Shown: piece by piece, positions 1 through 11,078 of the stretch
Layout of the letters: each line of letters starts with the position of its first letter
Position numbering within the stretch: the stretch's first letter is position 1
NCBI GenBank assembly: GCA_015039315.1
Contig: WIDE01000022.1
Span: 117,223-162,926 of the forward strand
DNA length: 45,704 bases
DNA from: Clavulina sp. PMI_390
Taxonomy: Eukaryota > Basidiomycota > Agaricomycetes > Cantharellales > Hydnaceae
Direction of reading: 5' to 3'
Translations under genes and position numbers: made by a program
The notes under the pieces: generated by a model
Seen by the model: only the letters and a program-made list of their open reading frames with translations
Told to the model about the DNA's origin: nothing
Databases searched by the model: none

Positions 1-3000
1 GTGAAGCTCAGCAGCCGAAGGACGAGGATGAGTTGCCCACACAAGAGCCCGCCCTACCTCAACCTGCATCGGCTGAGCCTGGTCTTCAAGACGACACCTC
101 GACCAGCCCCATTCCCGCCGTATCAGAAGACGCTGGCAAGCAACCGTCACAGGAGGCCTCCACTGCCTCCGAGCCAGAGCCTACTATCGCCGAGGATACT
201 TCCGAAGCGGGAGTAAATGAAACCGAAATCCCTATTCAGACGCCTGCCGCAGCTTTGACCACCCTCGAAGAGGCCCTAAACAAGGACACCAAGGGGGCTA
301 CAGATGTGGAGGAGCTAGTCGCTGTTGCATCCGTTGATGAATCCCCCGCCAAGGAAGAAACTGCTGGGGAGACCCCCGACCCCGAGGCTGACCCTGAGCC
401 TACTTCCGAGTCTGCTGCTGCTGAGGCTGCCCCTGCACCAGGTGAAGAGAGCCGAGAGGCCTCGCGACCCGACGAGCCTGAAGAAGCCTTCGCTAAGGAC
501 CTCTTCACAGATGGCGTCGAGCCTGCACCGGAAAGCCCACGATCGGCTGGCGAAGCACCTGCCCCTGTACAGGATACCGTGCTTCCAGAGCCTGAGGTTG
601 CCGCTGCAATAATCCCTAAAGCCGAGCTTGAACCCGCTGTCAACGAGCTGGTTTCGGTCAATGAACCCTCCGAAGCGATGGCTGAAGGGCCTGCTGCTCC
701 TGCTGAAGAAGCGGCTGTTGAGCCCAACGTTGTCGCGCCAGTCGACGGGGCTCCCGCTCTAGCTGCAGAGGAGCCAGCTGCTGCCGTCGAGGAAGAGCCT
801 ATCTCTGAACCTGAAGCGCCTCCCGCCGATCTCGCCCCTCTTCCAGAAGAGGTTACCGAGGAGCCTGTTGCTGCTGAAGAGCCAGCTGCCCCAGCTCCTG
901 AGGAGGCGACACCAGCCGTCGAAGAGGGTCGTCCGACGGAACCCGAAGTTTCTGCACCTACAGCTGAAGGGCCTGCCCCCGTGGTCGAGGAGTCTTCCGT
1001 TCCTCTTGCTGACGAGCCGGCCGCGGTTGTTGAAGAGCAGGTCCCTGGCCCTGAGGCCCCTGCTCCTACCGAGGTACCCTGGACCGAGGTGTCACCAACC
1101 ATTGAGGAGGCCGCGCCTGCCAAGGCTGTCGAGGAGCCAGCAGTCGTCGCTTCAGCTGAAGAGGATTCCGTTGCTCCTATCGTAGATGCGGTCGAACCCC
1201 CACAGTCTGTCGAGGCGGAGGAACAACCTCCTCCTATTGTCGAGGAGCCTGCAGTCGAAGCCAAAGAGCCTCTGGTGGAAGAGCCAACTCCTGCTGTTGA
1301 GGTACCTGCTGATGAGGCTACTGCACCTGCTGATGAGGCGCGCGCTGAAGAGGCTACGCCTACTGCAGAAGTTTCTACTCCTGAAGCCGCGGAGCCAGCT
1401 CCTGCGACTGAAGAACCTGTACCTGCCGCTGAGGAACCTACGCTTGCGGTTGAGGAAGTCGCGCCTGCTGCCGAGGAGCCTGCGCCAGCGGTCGAGGAAG
1501 CCGCACCTGCCATTGTCGCGGAGCTTCCTCCACCTCTGGCACCCAAAGAACCTGCTGTTGAGGAAGAGCCGTCCGCTGCTGTCGCCGAGGAGCCTACCTC
1601 AGTTCCTGAGCTCGAGCCCAAGGCGCCTGCTGCAGAGGAGCTTCCTGTAGACGAAGTCGCGCCTGCACCTGCTATCGAAGAACCTATCGAGGCTGAAGCA
1701 CCACCAGCGGAGCCTGAGACGTTAGATGCTTCGACTGAGCCCTCAGCTCGTGAGGTCGACGAAGTGCAGCAGCCGGAGGCTAGCGCATCGACCACAAATG
1801 ATGCTCCTTCACCTCAAATTCTTGATGACGTTTCTCTCGCGAAAGATATTGCTATTGAAGGTAAGCCTACGATTCTATTGAACGACTTTGATTTCATTAC
1901 TAATCTTGTCATCTACTATCGCATATAATCTACAGCGCCCGCTCCTGCTTTGGACGGAACTATTGCTCCGACTACTGAGACCGCTCCTGCACCTCCTGCA
2001 GTTGATGTGGACGCTGATGCTGCTCCTGCAGTTACACCTCAGGTCGAGAACGACCCTATCTCTGAGCAAGTCAACGCTCCAAGCGAATCACGCACTTCCG
2101 AGGAAGAAAAGGAACCGCAACCTGCAAATGAACAAGTATCTGAGGCCCTTCCCGAGGACGCAGCACCCGTTGCTGGTGATATGAATGATGCCTCTCCTGA
2201 ACCGAGGAGTTCCGCGGTCGAGCCTGTTCAAAACTCTGATGTTCTGGCCAAGGGGGATAACAAGGAGGGTCAATTGAAGACGGAAAATGGGACAGCAGAC
2301 ACGGGAACAAAGAACGTCAGGTTCTCTCTCCCCATAGAGGACAGTGGAACCACAGAGGAAGAGCGCCTGAGCGAGACTCCGGAGGTGTTGACAGCTGATG
2401 ACACCGTGGCAGTGCCGTTAATTACTCCCACGGCGGCGGAGCGTGTCTCCCGCTCTCTGGCTTTCACTCTCTCTCCGCTACCACCACTGTCCCTCTTCCC
2501 CTTCTCGTCTGCACCGTCTAACATCATGAGTGGTGAGTTTCTCTTCGGCGATCGACACTGTGTATTTCAGCTACAGATGATCTGATTTTGTTGATCCCCT
2601 CCTTAGACTTGACTTCTGCTCCCCAGGCTATCCCGGTCAACAACGTGACTCCCACGAATCCGGTTTCGTTGGGTGAGTGCTTTTACTCTGAATCAACGCA
2701 TTGGGGACACGCTGCTTATCACTCTTCTGTTTACTCTTCATGTTTCACAGATGACAAGAAGGCCATGGACAAGTACCCATCACCGCCCGCCAGCGACGTC
2801 GATCCTTCCGAACTTCCTACCATGATCCAAATGACAAATGAAGAGCTCGTACGTTCTGCCCCTTCCACAACCCGGGCCAAACCTCCCCCTTCCCTCTTGA
2901 TTCAAACTTCCCTCGATTCCACTGGCGCTGCCCTTGTCCCTGCATATACCCTCCGCCCCCCACGTCTTTCTGAATGGCTTCGGCTAGCTTTCCCAAAACC

Positions 3001-3334
3001 TCAGAGAATTCTAGCTTACCCTTCCCCCACGTCTCGTCTCTCACAGCTCGAAATCGCGACCACTATTCAGACCATCCCTCAGGACACCGGTTTCACCTCG
3101 ATCATCGGCCCATTCATGATCGACATGACCCTCGAGATCGCGTACCTCCTCTGGTTCACCCTGAGCGAGATCATCTACCCGCGTCTCTGGATCTTGCTCG
3201 TCTTCCTCGCGTCGCCGTTGCTCGTAGGACTTTCTGTTCCCGCCGCCAAGTTGAATACTCTGACTAACCCTGTCCCTCCTGCTGCAAGGACGGCAAGCGA
3301 CAACAAGAAAACGCGCCGGCGCCCACGAATATGA
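1..3334 (+). CDS. Pro/Glu/Ala-rich protein with C-terminal membrane segment (5' partial)
   Basis: The reading frame is already open at the left edge (first full codon at base 3), so the start is missing. Exons: 1-1860, 1936-2532, 2607-2672, 2751-2848, 3047-3334, giving 968 visible residues. The first ~600 residues are low-complexity, built from degenerate EEPAP/VEEPA-like units, acidic and presumably disordered. The C-terminal ~95 residues are different: an ordinary stretch followed by one or two hydrophobic helices (around IAYLLWFTLSEI and LWILLVFLASPLLVGL) and a basic tail ending TRRRPRI. This suggests a long acidic tail anchored in a membrane, but I do not recognise the family. The 2849-3046 intron is 198 nt and stop-free in frame, so it may be retained. 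Splice sites are GT-AG and keep frame. Confidence 0.7.
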
Positions 3335-3728
3335 CATTGGAAAAGGAGCATCTTGATTAGTGGATTATCTATCTCTTTTGATCTCTATGCATTTATGTAG
3401 CCCTCCCTGTTCGCATCGTCATGTCCGCCAGCCCCACCATGTTCATTTCATTTGCGCATTTCTCACTCTCCTGTGACCTAGTTTGCGTATTGTACTATTT
3501 GTGCTTTCGGTCGCTCTCGTATCACTTCATAGATAGACTGTTCTCCATGTTGCAATATCGAGTATATTGACTTTCTCCAGAGCGGCCGGATTGTTTGTTT
3601 AGCTCCGTGACTCACTCCATATCTCACGCTCATGTTCTCAAGTCCCTAAGGTTGTCAAGTACTTTTATAAGGTCTTTTCGCGTACTCGCCACGCCGGGCA
3701 CTCCACATTCTGCCTACTGTCGTCCCAT
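3335..3728. other. intergenic spacer
   Basis: About 390 bp between the stop of the acidic protein and F-box copy 1. It holds T-rich sequence consistent with a 3' untranslated region and a short promoter. No coding signal, repeat or RNA gene was recognised. Confidence 0.5.
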
Positions 3729-5715
3729 ATGAGAAAATTCCGGCTATTTAGATCGAAACGAGCCGCAACCATTTCCACACGAGTGCACTGTCCACCTGCG
3801 AACTCTGAGAGTAGGACTCCAATTGTGCCACCTTCATCTTCCGCTCTGCGATTGTCGGAGCTTCCTGATGACATCCTCATCCTTATCGTATGCAATGACG
3901 TCGAACTGCAGGATCTCATTGCAATCAGGATGGTGGGTCATAACTCTCCACCAGTCTAATAACCTAAACGTTTGACTTGACCCCATATTTACAATCTTGA
4001 TTAGACTTGTCGCCGTCTATATGCTTTTAGCTACTTAGAGCACCTATGGGTCACGCTGTGGAAACGCCTCGAACTGCGAGGGGTTCTCCTACCGCTGCGA
4101 CCGGTCGAGTTCGTCCGACCTCAGCGATTCGCCACCGAGCCCGCAATTGGGAAGACATCTCCCGGCCCCACAACTCTTTCAAAACTCCGTGAGGAAAACA
4201 CTTCCGCCGACTCCGCCCGATGTCGTATGCAACAAGTCTTCGAGGTGCAACGCCGTATCCATGTCCATGATGAGGAACAGCCAATAGTAGCCCAACAAAT
4301 CTTTATCCCCATACTTCAGCGACCCCTGAAAGATTTTGTTGCGATGTCGATGACTCCTGCAGGTGAAATCCTCGTCGTTTGGGCTGGATCAGAACTGCTT
4401 GTCTGTGATCTACGACATCGCACAAGCTTCAGGCTAGCCATTTCTAGTGACGGAGGCGTACCCTGTGAACGGACGAATTTTATCACGGCATTCCATGAAT
4501 ATCAGGGGTTCATTGGTGTTTTCATCGTTGGCACATTCATGTGAGCATCAACTTGAAAATTATTCGACATTTCCTCACACGTCATTTTCGTCCCATAGAC
4601 GCGAGTCAGCGGTCTCCATCTTATTTCAACCCTTGCCATCACCCGAATGCACGGAACCTATTTCTGTGCCTGACTACCACATTCTATCGGAGTTCCCGAT
4701 CTCGGCACATAACCGAGTCAAAACAATTCAATTTTCTCAACAATATCTCGTCGTAAACTTCGTTGATCTCTCTTCCACTCATCCCAACTACTACCTAGAC
4801 CCTAGGAACGTAATGGTGTTCGATCTCGAACATGGCCAAAGCATGTTGGTGTCGCGCTCACGGGTACGTAGTCTGATTGTGACTTTCTTTGGAACAGGGG
4901 CTAAAAGCTCCTTGTGGTTTTTATCACTCGTGTAGGAGTATATCCAGCGTGCATTCATCTTCTCCAACAGGCTGTTCATTTGCTACGATAATGGATACAT
5001 TTGCGAACAGGACCTCAAGCTCGAGGATCCCACCTGTGTCATTCGCGCTCGTTACCCACAACATACCAATTACAACACTGAATCGGAACACTTCTTCTGC
5101 GATTCTATTTCTCAAAAACTCCCGCACAGCAATAACTCTCAATACCCCGAGTTGAGATGTTGGAGGTTCAATCCGCATACCTCCGTCATGTGTTGCTTGA
5201 CAGTGAGCGTTAGTCTCACTGGCTTCAAGCCCGATACAACGTTCCCGTCACACTTCCCGCCACCAAACGATGCATTCAAGCTTCGTGCCCACGAACTGGA
5301 GGCGGCAAATCCTCCTAAACGACCGCTATTTCCCTCGGGCCTTTCGAGTCCCTCTCATAAATCAATTCAACGCTCCGACGGCAGTATTAACTTTTGCCAT
5401 GGAATTGGGCATTCCGTCCCTGGGCGTTCCACGTTACTTAGTCTATTTGAGGTGTTTGGTCGCAACCAGGAGGTTTTCATGTTGAGCCACTCCCCACGAG
5501 CAAGTCGAACCACTGCAGGGCCTTCTGACAGGCGCTGGGTCACAACCTATCGGCTTGTTCATCTCAAAGATCAACATGGCCGGCTAGGAGGCCCTCCCTC
5601 ATCCGGTTCTGGCTCCATTCAGAGCTTCCTCTGGAATGAATACGCGGGTCGAATCGCCATTGCTACAAAAGAACCAAATTCATTGTCAGCATCGGTCCGC
5701 GTCTATCAGATTTGA
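3729..5715 (+). CDS. F-box protein, WNE-motif family, copy 1
   Basis: Predicted 594 aa from four exons (3729-3932, 4005-4540, 4599-4863, 4936-5715). The N-terminus is basic (MRKFRLFRSKRAA), followed by an F-box core at about residues 38-68 (LSELPDDILILIVCNDVELQ), which continues across intron 1 into TCRRLYAFSYLEHLW. The rest is beta-rich: a strand pair ending LLVCDLRHRTSF, then GVFIVGTFI at intron 2, then a third block after intron 3. The C-terminus carries FLWNEYAGRIAIAT and ends VYQI. F-box proteins bind Skp1 and present substrates to SCF ubiquitin ligases; the C-terminal region would be the substrate-binding part, perhaps a propeller (inference). Closest relatives in the window are copies 2 and 3. 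Introns are 58-72 bp with phases 0, 2, 0. Confidence 0.82.
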
Positions 5716-6212
5716 TAATATGTGTTCAGCTATTATTCTTGTGCTCTGCCATAGCCGCCTAAATCGCGGGCTGTAGCTAAGATCCTCATATGAAGAGGAA
5801 GTTAGTAGCAAGGCACAGCGGCTCCACTATCCAAATTTTGGTTTCAGAGCATAACTCTGCCTGAATTTGCCGAAAACCCTCATGTTCCCAGACGCTGTAT
5901 ACCGTTAGAATTATCGATCCCGCCAAATAACTGTATCAGCTGAAATGAATGGTCTCAAACAACCCAAGCCTACCTCGCCTGCACGTCAGAAATGATGCAA
6001 AGGCGGCAGCGGCCACCTCTCGAAGCTCACTCATCGTCTCGGGTAGTGTAAAATTCTCGCATGAGGCAAGCTTCTAGGCAGCGCAATATTAGAAAATCTT
6101 GCCCTGGATTGCTGGCTTCTTTTCTATTTAATGCTCCAACTGCCCTCATTATGTATTTCCAGCGCCTCCGTCACATGCGACAGAGACTATGAGATCTGAC
6201 TGGCAGCGTCTC

Positions 6213-6213
<1 letters not shown>

Positions 6214-6245
<32 letters not shown>
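6214..6245. repeat. (AG)16 microsatellite
   Basis: An uninterrupted run of about 16 AG dinucleotides in non-coding sequence, followed shortly by a TATATAT stretch. Such loci usually vary in length between strains. Confidence 0.95.
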
Positions 6246-6247
<2 letters not shown>

Positions 6248-7379
6248 GCATATATATTATCGGTCTTCTCATCCCCTTTGATCCCTCACATCGCTCTCGG
6301 GCGCAAAGGTCAAAGCCGAATAGGAAAGTTCGTTGAGGTTCGCAACAGGTTCGTCCGGCGGTTATCGCCCGTGTGCTGAGGTTGTGTGGTAATCTTGCCA
6401 AGCTCCACTGGCTAGCCCTGGCTTAGACTGGGCCAAGCTTTGCGAAGGATCCACCAGCAATCACCCAATGCCGGGAGATTCTACCATAGTCGGCCATTGT
6501 GAGGTCCCGCGCCAGCTCGAAAGGGTTCTGAGCTTGGCTGAACCTTGGAGAAATTTACGATGCAGAGGGAGCGATAGGGCGGAGATGAATATCCGATTAT
6601 CCAGTGGAGGGCTGTTCAGAGTGATATTTGACCTCCACAAAACTCACCAGCCAATCAGCGATACATGAGCTGTACTGTGATAAATGTCGATGTTTCCTGA
6701 GAATGGTATTGGTATTCCCGAATACCGCAGCCCCAGCACCCTACAAAACCTCCTATTCAGTCGAGGAAGGAGATAACGCACCGTGATCATACAAATATTT
6801 AGATTCATTTGAAAAGCTGTTCTGCACCGTAGTTTACTCCGCACCTCGGGGTCCGTCCACGCCCAAGGGAATACGCTCTTGGCTCTCACTACTGCTCCCC
6901 TTCAATCACGGTCCTCGAACCCTCAGTCCAAGGACTCACAGATGCATCCCCGGTGAGTAATATTACTCACTTTTATCCTGACCTTTAGCCATGTTGCGTA
7001 AGGCGCATTTGGGTACAGTATTATCGGGCAAGCCAGGCAGACTCAACTCATTGGGGCAATGCCATGTGAGTAAAACTGCCTGAAATGGTTGTGAAAGCTA
7101 ATCCATACAACCGGAGCTTTTGATCCTGTCCGCTAGGGTCGAGATTAAGTCGCGTAGGGTACCCCTGATCATCACCGACATGATGGCACCTGTGGCAAAC
7201 CGGATAGAGCTACGTGGAAGCGTGGTGGTGGTGAACCTATTGAGAGCTATCGGACCCTTCAGAACACGGTGCCTCATGTCCGGCTCATACTATTACTAAA
7301 GCGCATGGTACACAAGACTAGGCTGAAAGTGCTTGCTTCCAAGAGGCGCCATATTTGTTTGAGTACTTAGTAAAAAAGG

Positions 7380-7387
7380 TATATAAG
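7380..7387 (+). promoter_or_regulatory. TATA-like box upstream of the glycine-zipper gene
   Basis: TATATAAG lies about 112 bp before the ATG at 7499, a plausible distance given a short 5' untranslated leader. The sequence is directly visible; its role is inferred from position. Confidence 0.45.
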
Positions 7388-7498
7388 TGAGCAACTGTCC
7401 AACGATAGCCTCTTTCTACGCCCAGAACTCTGTACCCACAGTACCTGCTACCAAATTCTATACCAAGCCTCGAACTTCCTCTACTCATACCATCGATT

Positions 7499-8591
7499 AT
7501 GGGGAATTCTGTCTCGCGTGATGGAGCCGTTACCAAGTTCACGGAGAAGATTCCTGTGGTTGGCCTCATCACTGCCGCTGTCCAGGCTGCTTCGGGTAAT
7601 TCAGAACACGCCAAGCGAGCCCTTGCGAATCAGGCAAATGCAATCATCACCACTGCTGGCACGGTGGCCGGCTTTGCAGTAGGAGGGCCCCCAGGAGCTG
7701 TTCTTGGTGGTGCGCTTGCCTCAACGGGTGGTATCGGTGCTGAGTGGGCTGTCAGCACGACAATCGATGACCCAAATGTCAAAGGAGATACCGGAAACGT
7801 TAGCGTCCAACGAGTCATCCTTGATGGTGCACTTGCTGGTGCTGGAGGTGCGCTTGGTGGCGGCTCGGGCGGTACAATTGCGAAGCAGGTGGGCATCGGT
7901 TTCTCCAAGGAAGCGGGGAAACAAGTGGGGAAAGAAGCGGGAAAAAGCGCACTTAGTACACTTATTGGCGCTGGGTTGGCGCAAACAGTTCAGTGAGTCT
8001 TCTGCCCATTGGTGGACCTTCCCTCACTGACCTCATTGTAGAGCGGCAACCGACACCATATCCGGTCAAATTTCAGGCCCTAGTGGACCTGTCCCGGGCG
8101 AAGATCCTGACGAACCCGAAGGGAAGAAACTTTACCGAGCGGTCACCGACTATCAAGCGAACCATGGACATGGTTTTATTGGATTACTCAATCAGCTTAA
8201 CGCCAATTTCTACCAATATTCTCCATCACATGCTCAAGGCAGCCTCACGGACATGACGAACAACGCCCTGGACATTGCTCGCTATTTCCAGAAGGATGTG
8301 CTGCACGCGACCTGTCTTGAGAGGTGGACTCTAGTCAAAGGTGACCTGAAGCATAAAATGATTGACGGTACCAGGCTAGAAGGTGTCCGCCAGGTGATCA
8401 ATCAGAAGGCAAATGCGGGCGAGATCACGATTGCTAAGAAAGAATCCTTGCTCGCTACTTTGGAACAGCAGAAGGATGCCATTCTGGCAAAGATGGACGA
8501 GATCGATACCGCGCTTGCAGGAGAGGCGGAGTATTGCATCCCCCAGGAGCAGCTTCGTCAGCCTATTCTACCCACTGTTCCAGGTGCCTGA
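7499..8591 (+). CDS. glycine-zipper protein with putative N-myristoylation site
   Basis: Predicted 347 aa from two exons (7499-7992, 8042-8591) with a 49-bp phase-2 intron. The start MGNSVSRD fits the N-myristoylation pattern (Gly2, Ser at position 6 after Met removal logic), suggesting membrane attachment. Residues ~45-80 and ~100-130 are small-residue rich with GxxxG-type spacing (GTVAGFAVGGPPGAVLGG; GALAGAGGALGGGSGG), typical of glycine zippers that pack or oligomerise in membranes. The second half is hydrophilic and helical: a Tyr-rich segment with HGHGFIGLLNQLN, then a Lys/Glu-rich stretch likely to form a coiled coil, and a proline-containing tail. I do not recognise a named family. It sits alone between F-box copies 1 and 2. 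Similar Gly/Ala hydrophobic segments occur in pore-forming and polymorphic-toxin proteins, but that is only a resemblance in composition. Confidence 0.75.
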
Positions 8592-9819
8592 TCAAAGAAC
8601 GCGCCCGGAAGACCCCTTGCCGATCCACGGTGGAAGGAATAGCGATAGTATAGCAAGATCTCCCCATCTTCCTATACCGACTTAACTATCAAATCCATCA
8701 ATTGTATCACAGCACGACCCAGATCGTGAACCCTTTAGCTTTGTCGTGTCTCTAACCCATAGTGAATCAAGATGAGTAAAAAGTGAAGAAGCGCCTAACA
8801 GATTTTCGATTGTTCCTACTCCACCAAAAGTCATTCGGGCAATTGGCGGAATCGATCGCGTGCAAATCTCCCCTTTTTGCACGTGTATCTTCCAGATTGA
8901 TAAAGAATGAGATTATCAAAGCCCACAAATGAAGTAATACATAAGCAGCTCACGGGTGCTTCGAATTCATCAGCTAATGCACACTACCGATCTCAAGCGT
9001 CTCCGACGAGGAGGAGGAGATGGTGGTGGTGGCGGTGGCGGGAGGGCGGCCCAAGGCTGGCTCAGTTAGTCCCCTGCTCCACCACTCGGCGTGAGCGCCC
9101 ACTTGAAGATGACGTGGTATGATATAAACATCATTGCCCGGACGTGCAGCAGGAGATACTAGTATTGCATTCAAGACCAGTACGAGAGGGACTGATACAT
9201 ACTCATATATGAGTGGGAAGGGCCTTTGTGATAAGTGGCGGCGGATCATGGAGTCTGGTGGAATGACACTGAAGTGGACGCGAGACGGAAGCGATTTGTG
9301 AGCGACCATCAGCCAGACGTAGGGTGATTTCGAGCATGTGGAAATTCGAATGCAACCGTAACTCAGGTATCGTGGGATACGACAAGATGTCGCAATCTGA
9401 AGTAGATTGCCCACTCGCGAAGCATGACACTGTTGCTTATCGTGCATTCCAGAGGCCGCTGGACGCTCTGCTGCTGCGCTAGAAGGTAGCGTCAGAAGGT
9501 AGGTGGTTCTACATCAAGATCTCTCCGTCAGCGCCGGAACTACAAAGCCACGAGTTGATCGACCAGCGAAGCACCTAGCCTCGACGGAATGCGCCTGCCA
9601 CCGCCGCCTTCAATATTACAATATCAGCGTCGCCCGAGTCTCCATTTCTCCGGCTCTTGAGCTCGTCGTCATCACTCGCAATGGGCGACAATGGGGCGGG
9701 AGCGGCGGAGCGTGAGTTCGAGACAGACGAGGTAGTAGGGGCAAAGTGCTCGTTGGTAGGGGTAAGTGCGTGCTTAACGGTGGGTACCTAAAGGCCGCAA
9801 GCTCATGGTCAAGCGGGCC
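8592..9819. other. gene-poor intergenic region
   Basis: About 1.2 kb with no supportable gene. It includes a GGT/GGC-rich low-complexity patch around 9019-9050. A 157-codon minus-strand frame (8974-9447) looks compositional and was not accepted. It may hold further decayed sequence of the neighbouring cyclin relic, but no similarity could be read. Confidence 0.45.
9019..9050. repeat. GGT/GGC-rich low-complexity tract
   Basis: Short degenerate trinucleotide-like run (GGTGGTGGTGGCGGTGGCGG) preceded by GAG repeats, in non-coding DNA. Confidence 0.8.
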
Positions 9820-10182
9820 CACGCCCCGCCAGAGAAGGCTTTCTGCTCCTGCTTGGCAAAGCAGACGAGATCGGTCATGTCGATGTTGAGCTGCTACTCT
9901 GGGTAGCTGCACATCTGGCGTTCCACCCAGTTGATTTCACGGGGCCAGAGCATACCCCCGCCAACAATGGCCCAAATTTAACCAATTAGTTGTCATCACA
10001 GACAATCTTGCTCGCGATCATGAGCACAGGGGTGCATAGCGGGTGATCCAATAATCTAACACGCCCCGGAAATGTGTTCTTTGAGCCGCTGAAGTAAGTG
10101 GCTACTTGCTTGTGGGGGACATTCCGCTAGTTGGCTGCAATAGAGGGCGTACTCTACGAATTGAGGGAGTGTGGGGAGGGTT
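9820..10182 (-). pseudogene. decayed cyclin (N-terminal cyclin box) relic
   Basis: Read on the minus strand in several frames, this segment matches the order of a fungal cyclin box: PTLPQFVEYALYCSQL, then LLQRLKEHISGAC, then (after a frame change near 10045) LLDHPLCTPVLMIASKIVCDD, then (after a TAA at 9986-9988 and another frame change) WAIVGGGM, REINWVERQMCSY, and QLNIDMTDLVCFAKQ. The conserved Trp expected before QLNID is a TAG (9894-9896). The alpha-helical cyclin core is recognisable, but at least two stops and two frameshifts break it and no downstream half is visible. The resemblance is to the short fungal cyclins of the PHO80/PCL kind, which is a judgement from memory of the family. 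A very intron-rich functional gene cannot give in-frame stops at conserved residues, so a pseudogene is favoured. Confidence 0.65.
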
Positions 10183-11078
10183 ACCGGTTGCCTGGTGGGG
10201 TGAATTCGATGGTGAGAGAGGGTGATCCGAGACATGAGAAGAGCTGGGTCACAGACTTGTGCTACGATTGCAACGTAGTATGGAACCTGGGATTGGTGAG
10301 CCAATGATACTCGTATATAGTCATCAACTATCGTGGAGTGCACATCTTGAAAGGAGTTGCCAGAGAGACATCGTGGAAAGTTGTAGTTCAGGTCGTAGTA
10401 GCTGAGGGGGCGGGGGGGGGGAGGTGAGGCGAGTGGTGATCATCGTGCTGGGCGAAGACGAAATTTCCGAGGACAGCGAGCTAGAAGGGGAAGAAGGTAA
10501 GCACCAACAACACGGTTTGTTGTTTTCACTGTTGCCAGGCGCACGGGCCACGAGAAGAGGAATATGAGTGACGGCAGCAGGTTACTACATAGTTTTCCTC
10601 AGTGGGAGCGGGGAAGAAGTGACGGGATGACGTGCGGGAATCGTATCGTGGCTCTCGTCAGCACCTGAACAGTCGTAGGATCGAGGTCCCACCACAGGGA
10701 CGACCACGTTCAATATCGTTTTTTCTTTTGTTTGCTGATGCCGTGGTCGGCGACGCGCTGACTCGATTGGAAATTGTCAATGTCTCGTCAGTAAAAGTGC
10801 GTGCCTCTAGCAAGAAGGAGCACGTGGGTGTGGGCGAATCCTGTGTTCGGTGAGATTCATTTGTCATCTCACAGCGCGCTGGGACCAAACAATACCGAAC
10901 AGAAATGCTTGTCCCCCAAAGGCTGTGAAGTAATCTATGAACGCTCGCTCCTCTTCTAGAGGTTTCCACCCCCTACTCCTCCCTTGTCTCTATTAGGGCT
11001 ATCTTAGACGGAGAACCCTGAGCTAAAAGTAGTCACTCCTCCACATGACGCTGGCATCCTGAGCCCAAGGAACTTACG
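10183..11078. other. gene-poor intergenic region
   Basis: About 0.9 kb between the cyclin relic and F-box copy 2. Minus-strand frames at 10324-10551 and 10658-10969 may include 5' remains of the relic but show no recognisable motif. It contains a long G-run at 10406-10421. No RNA gene seen. Confidence 0.4.
10406..10421 (+). repeat. G-run (possible G-quadruplex)
   Basis: Fifteen G and one C in 16 bases, extended by nearby GG doublets. Such tracts can fold into a quadruplex and are also prone to length error in assembly. Confidence 0.6.

Larger units (their letters stand above)
5716..7498. other. gene-poor intergenic region
   Basis: About 1.8 kb without a convincing gene. Open frames here are short, without domain-like composition and not joined by plausible splice sites. 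It contains the (AG)n microsatellite at 6214-6245 and, near its right end, a TATA-like box for the next gene. No transposon ends or RNA genes were recognised. Confidence 0.5.

Noticed and set aside
236..1795. 519-codon open frame on the minus strand
   Set aside because: It lies exactly opposite the Glu/Pro/Ala repeats; codon bias on the plus strand removes stops on the other. Its Ser/Gly/Ala-only composition is the mirror of that repeat.
8974..9447. 157-codon minus-strand frame
   Set aside because: No recognisable motif, low-complexity end over the GGT tract, and no supporting splice structure.
9894..9988. Repeat-induced point mutation as the cause of cyclin decay
   Set aside because: The Trp-to-stop change would fit G-to-A mutation, but frameshifts are also present and there are too few changes to show a mutation bias.
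5716..11078. Transposable element remnant in the gene-poor regions
   Set aside because: No terminal repeats, target-site duplications, or reverse transcriptase or transposase motifs could be read on either strand.
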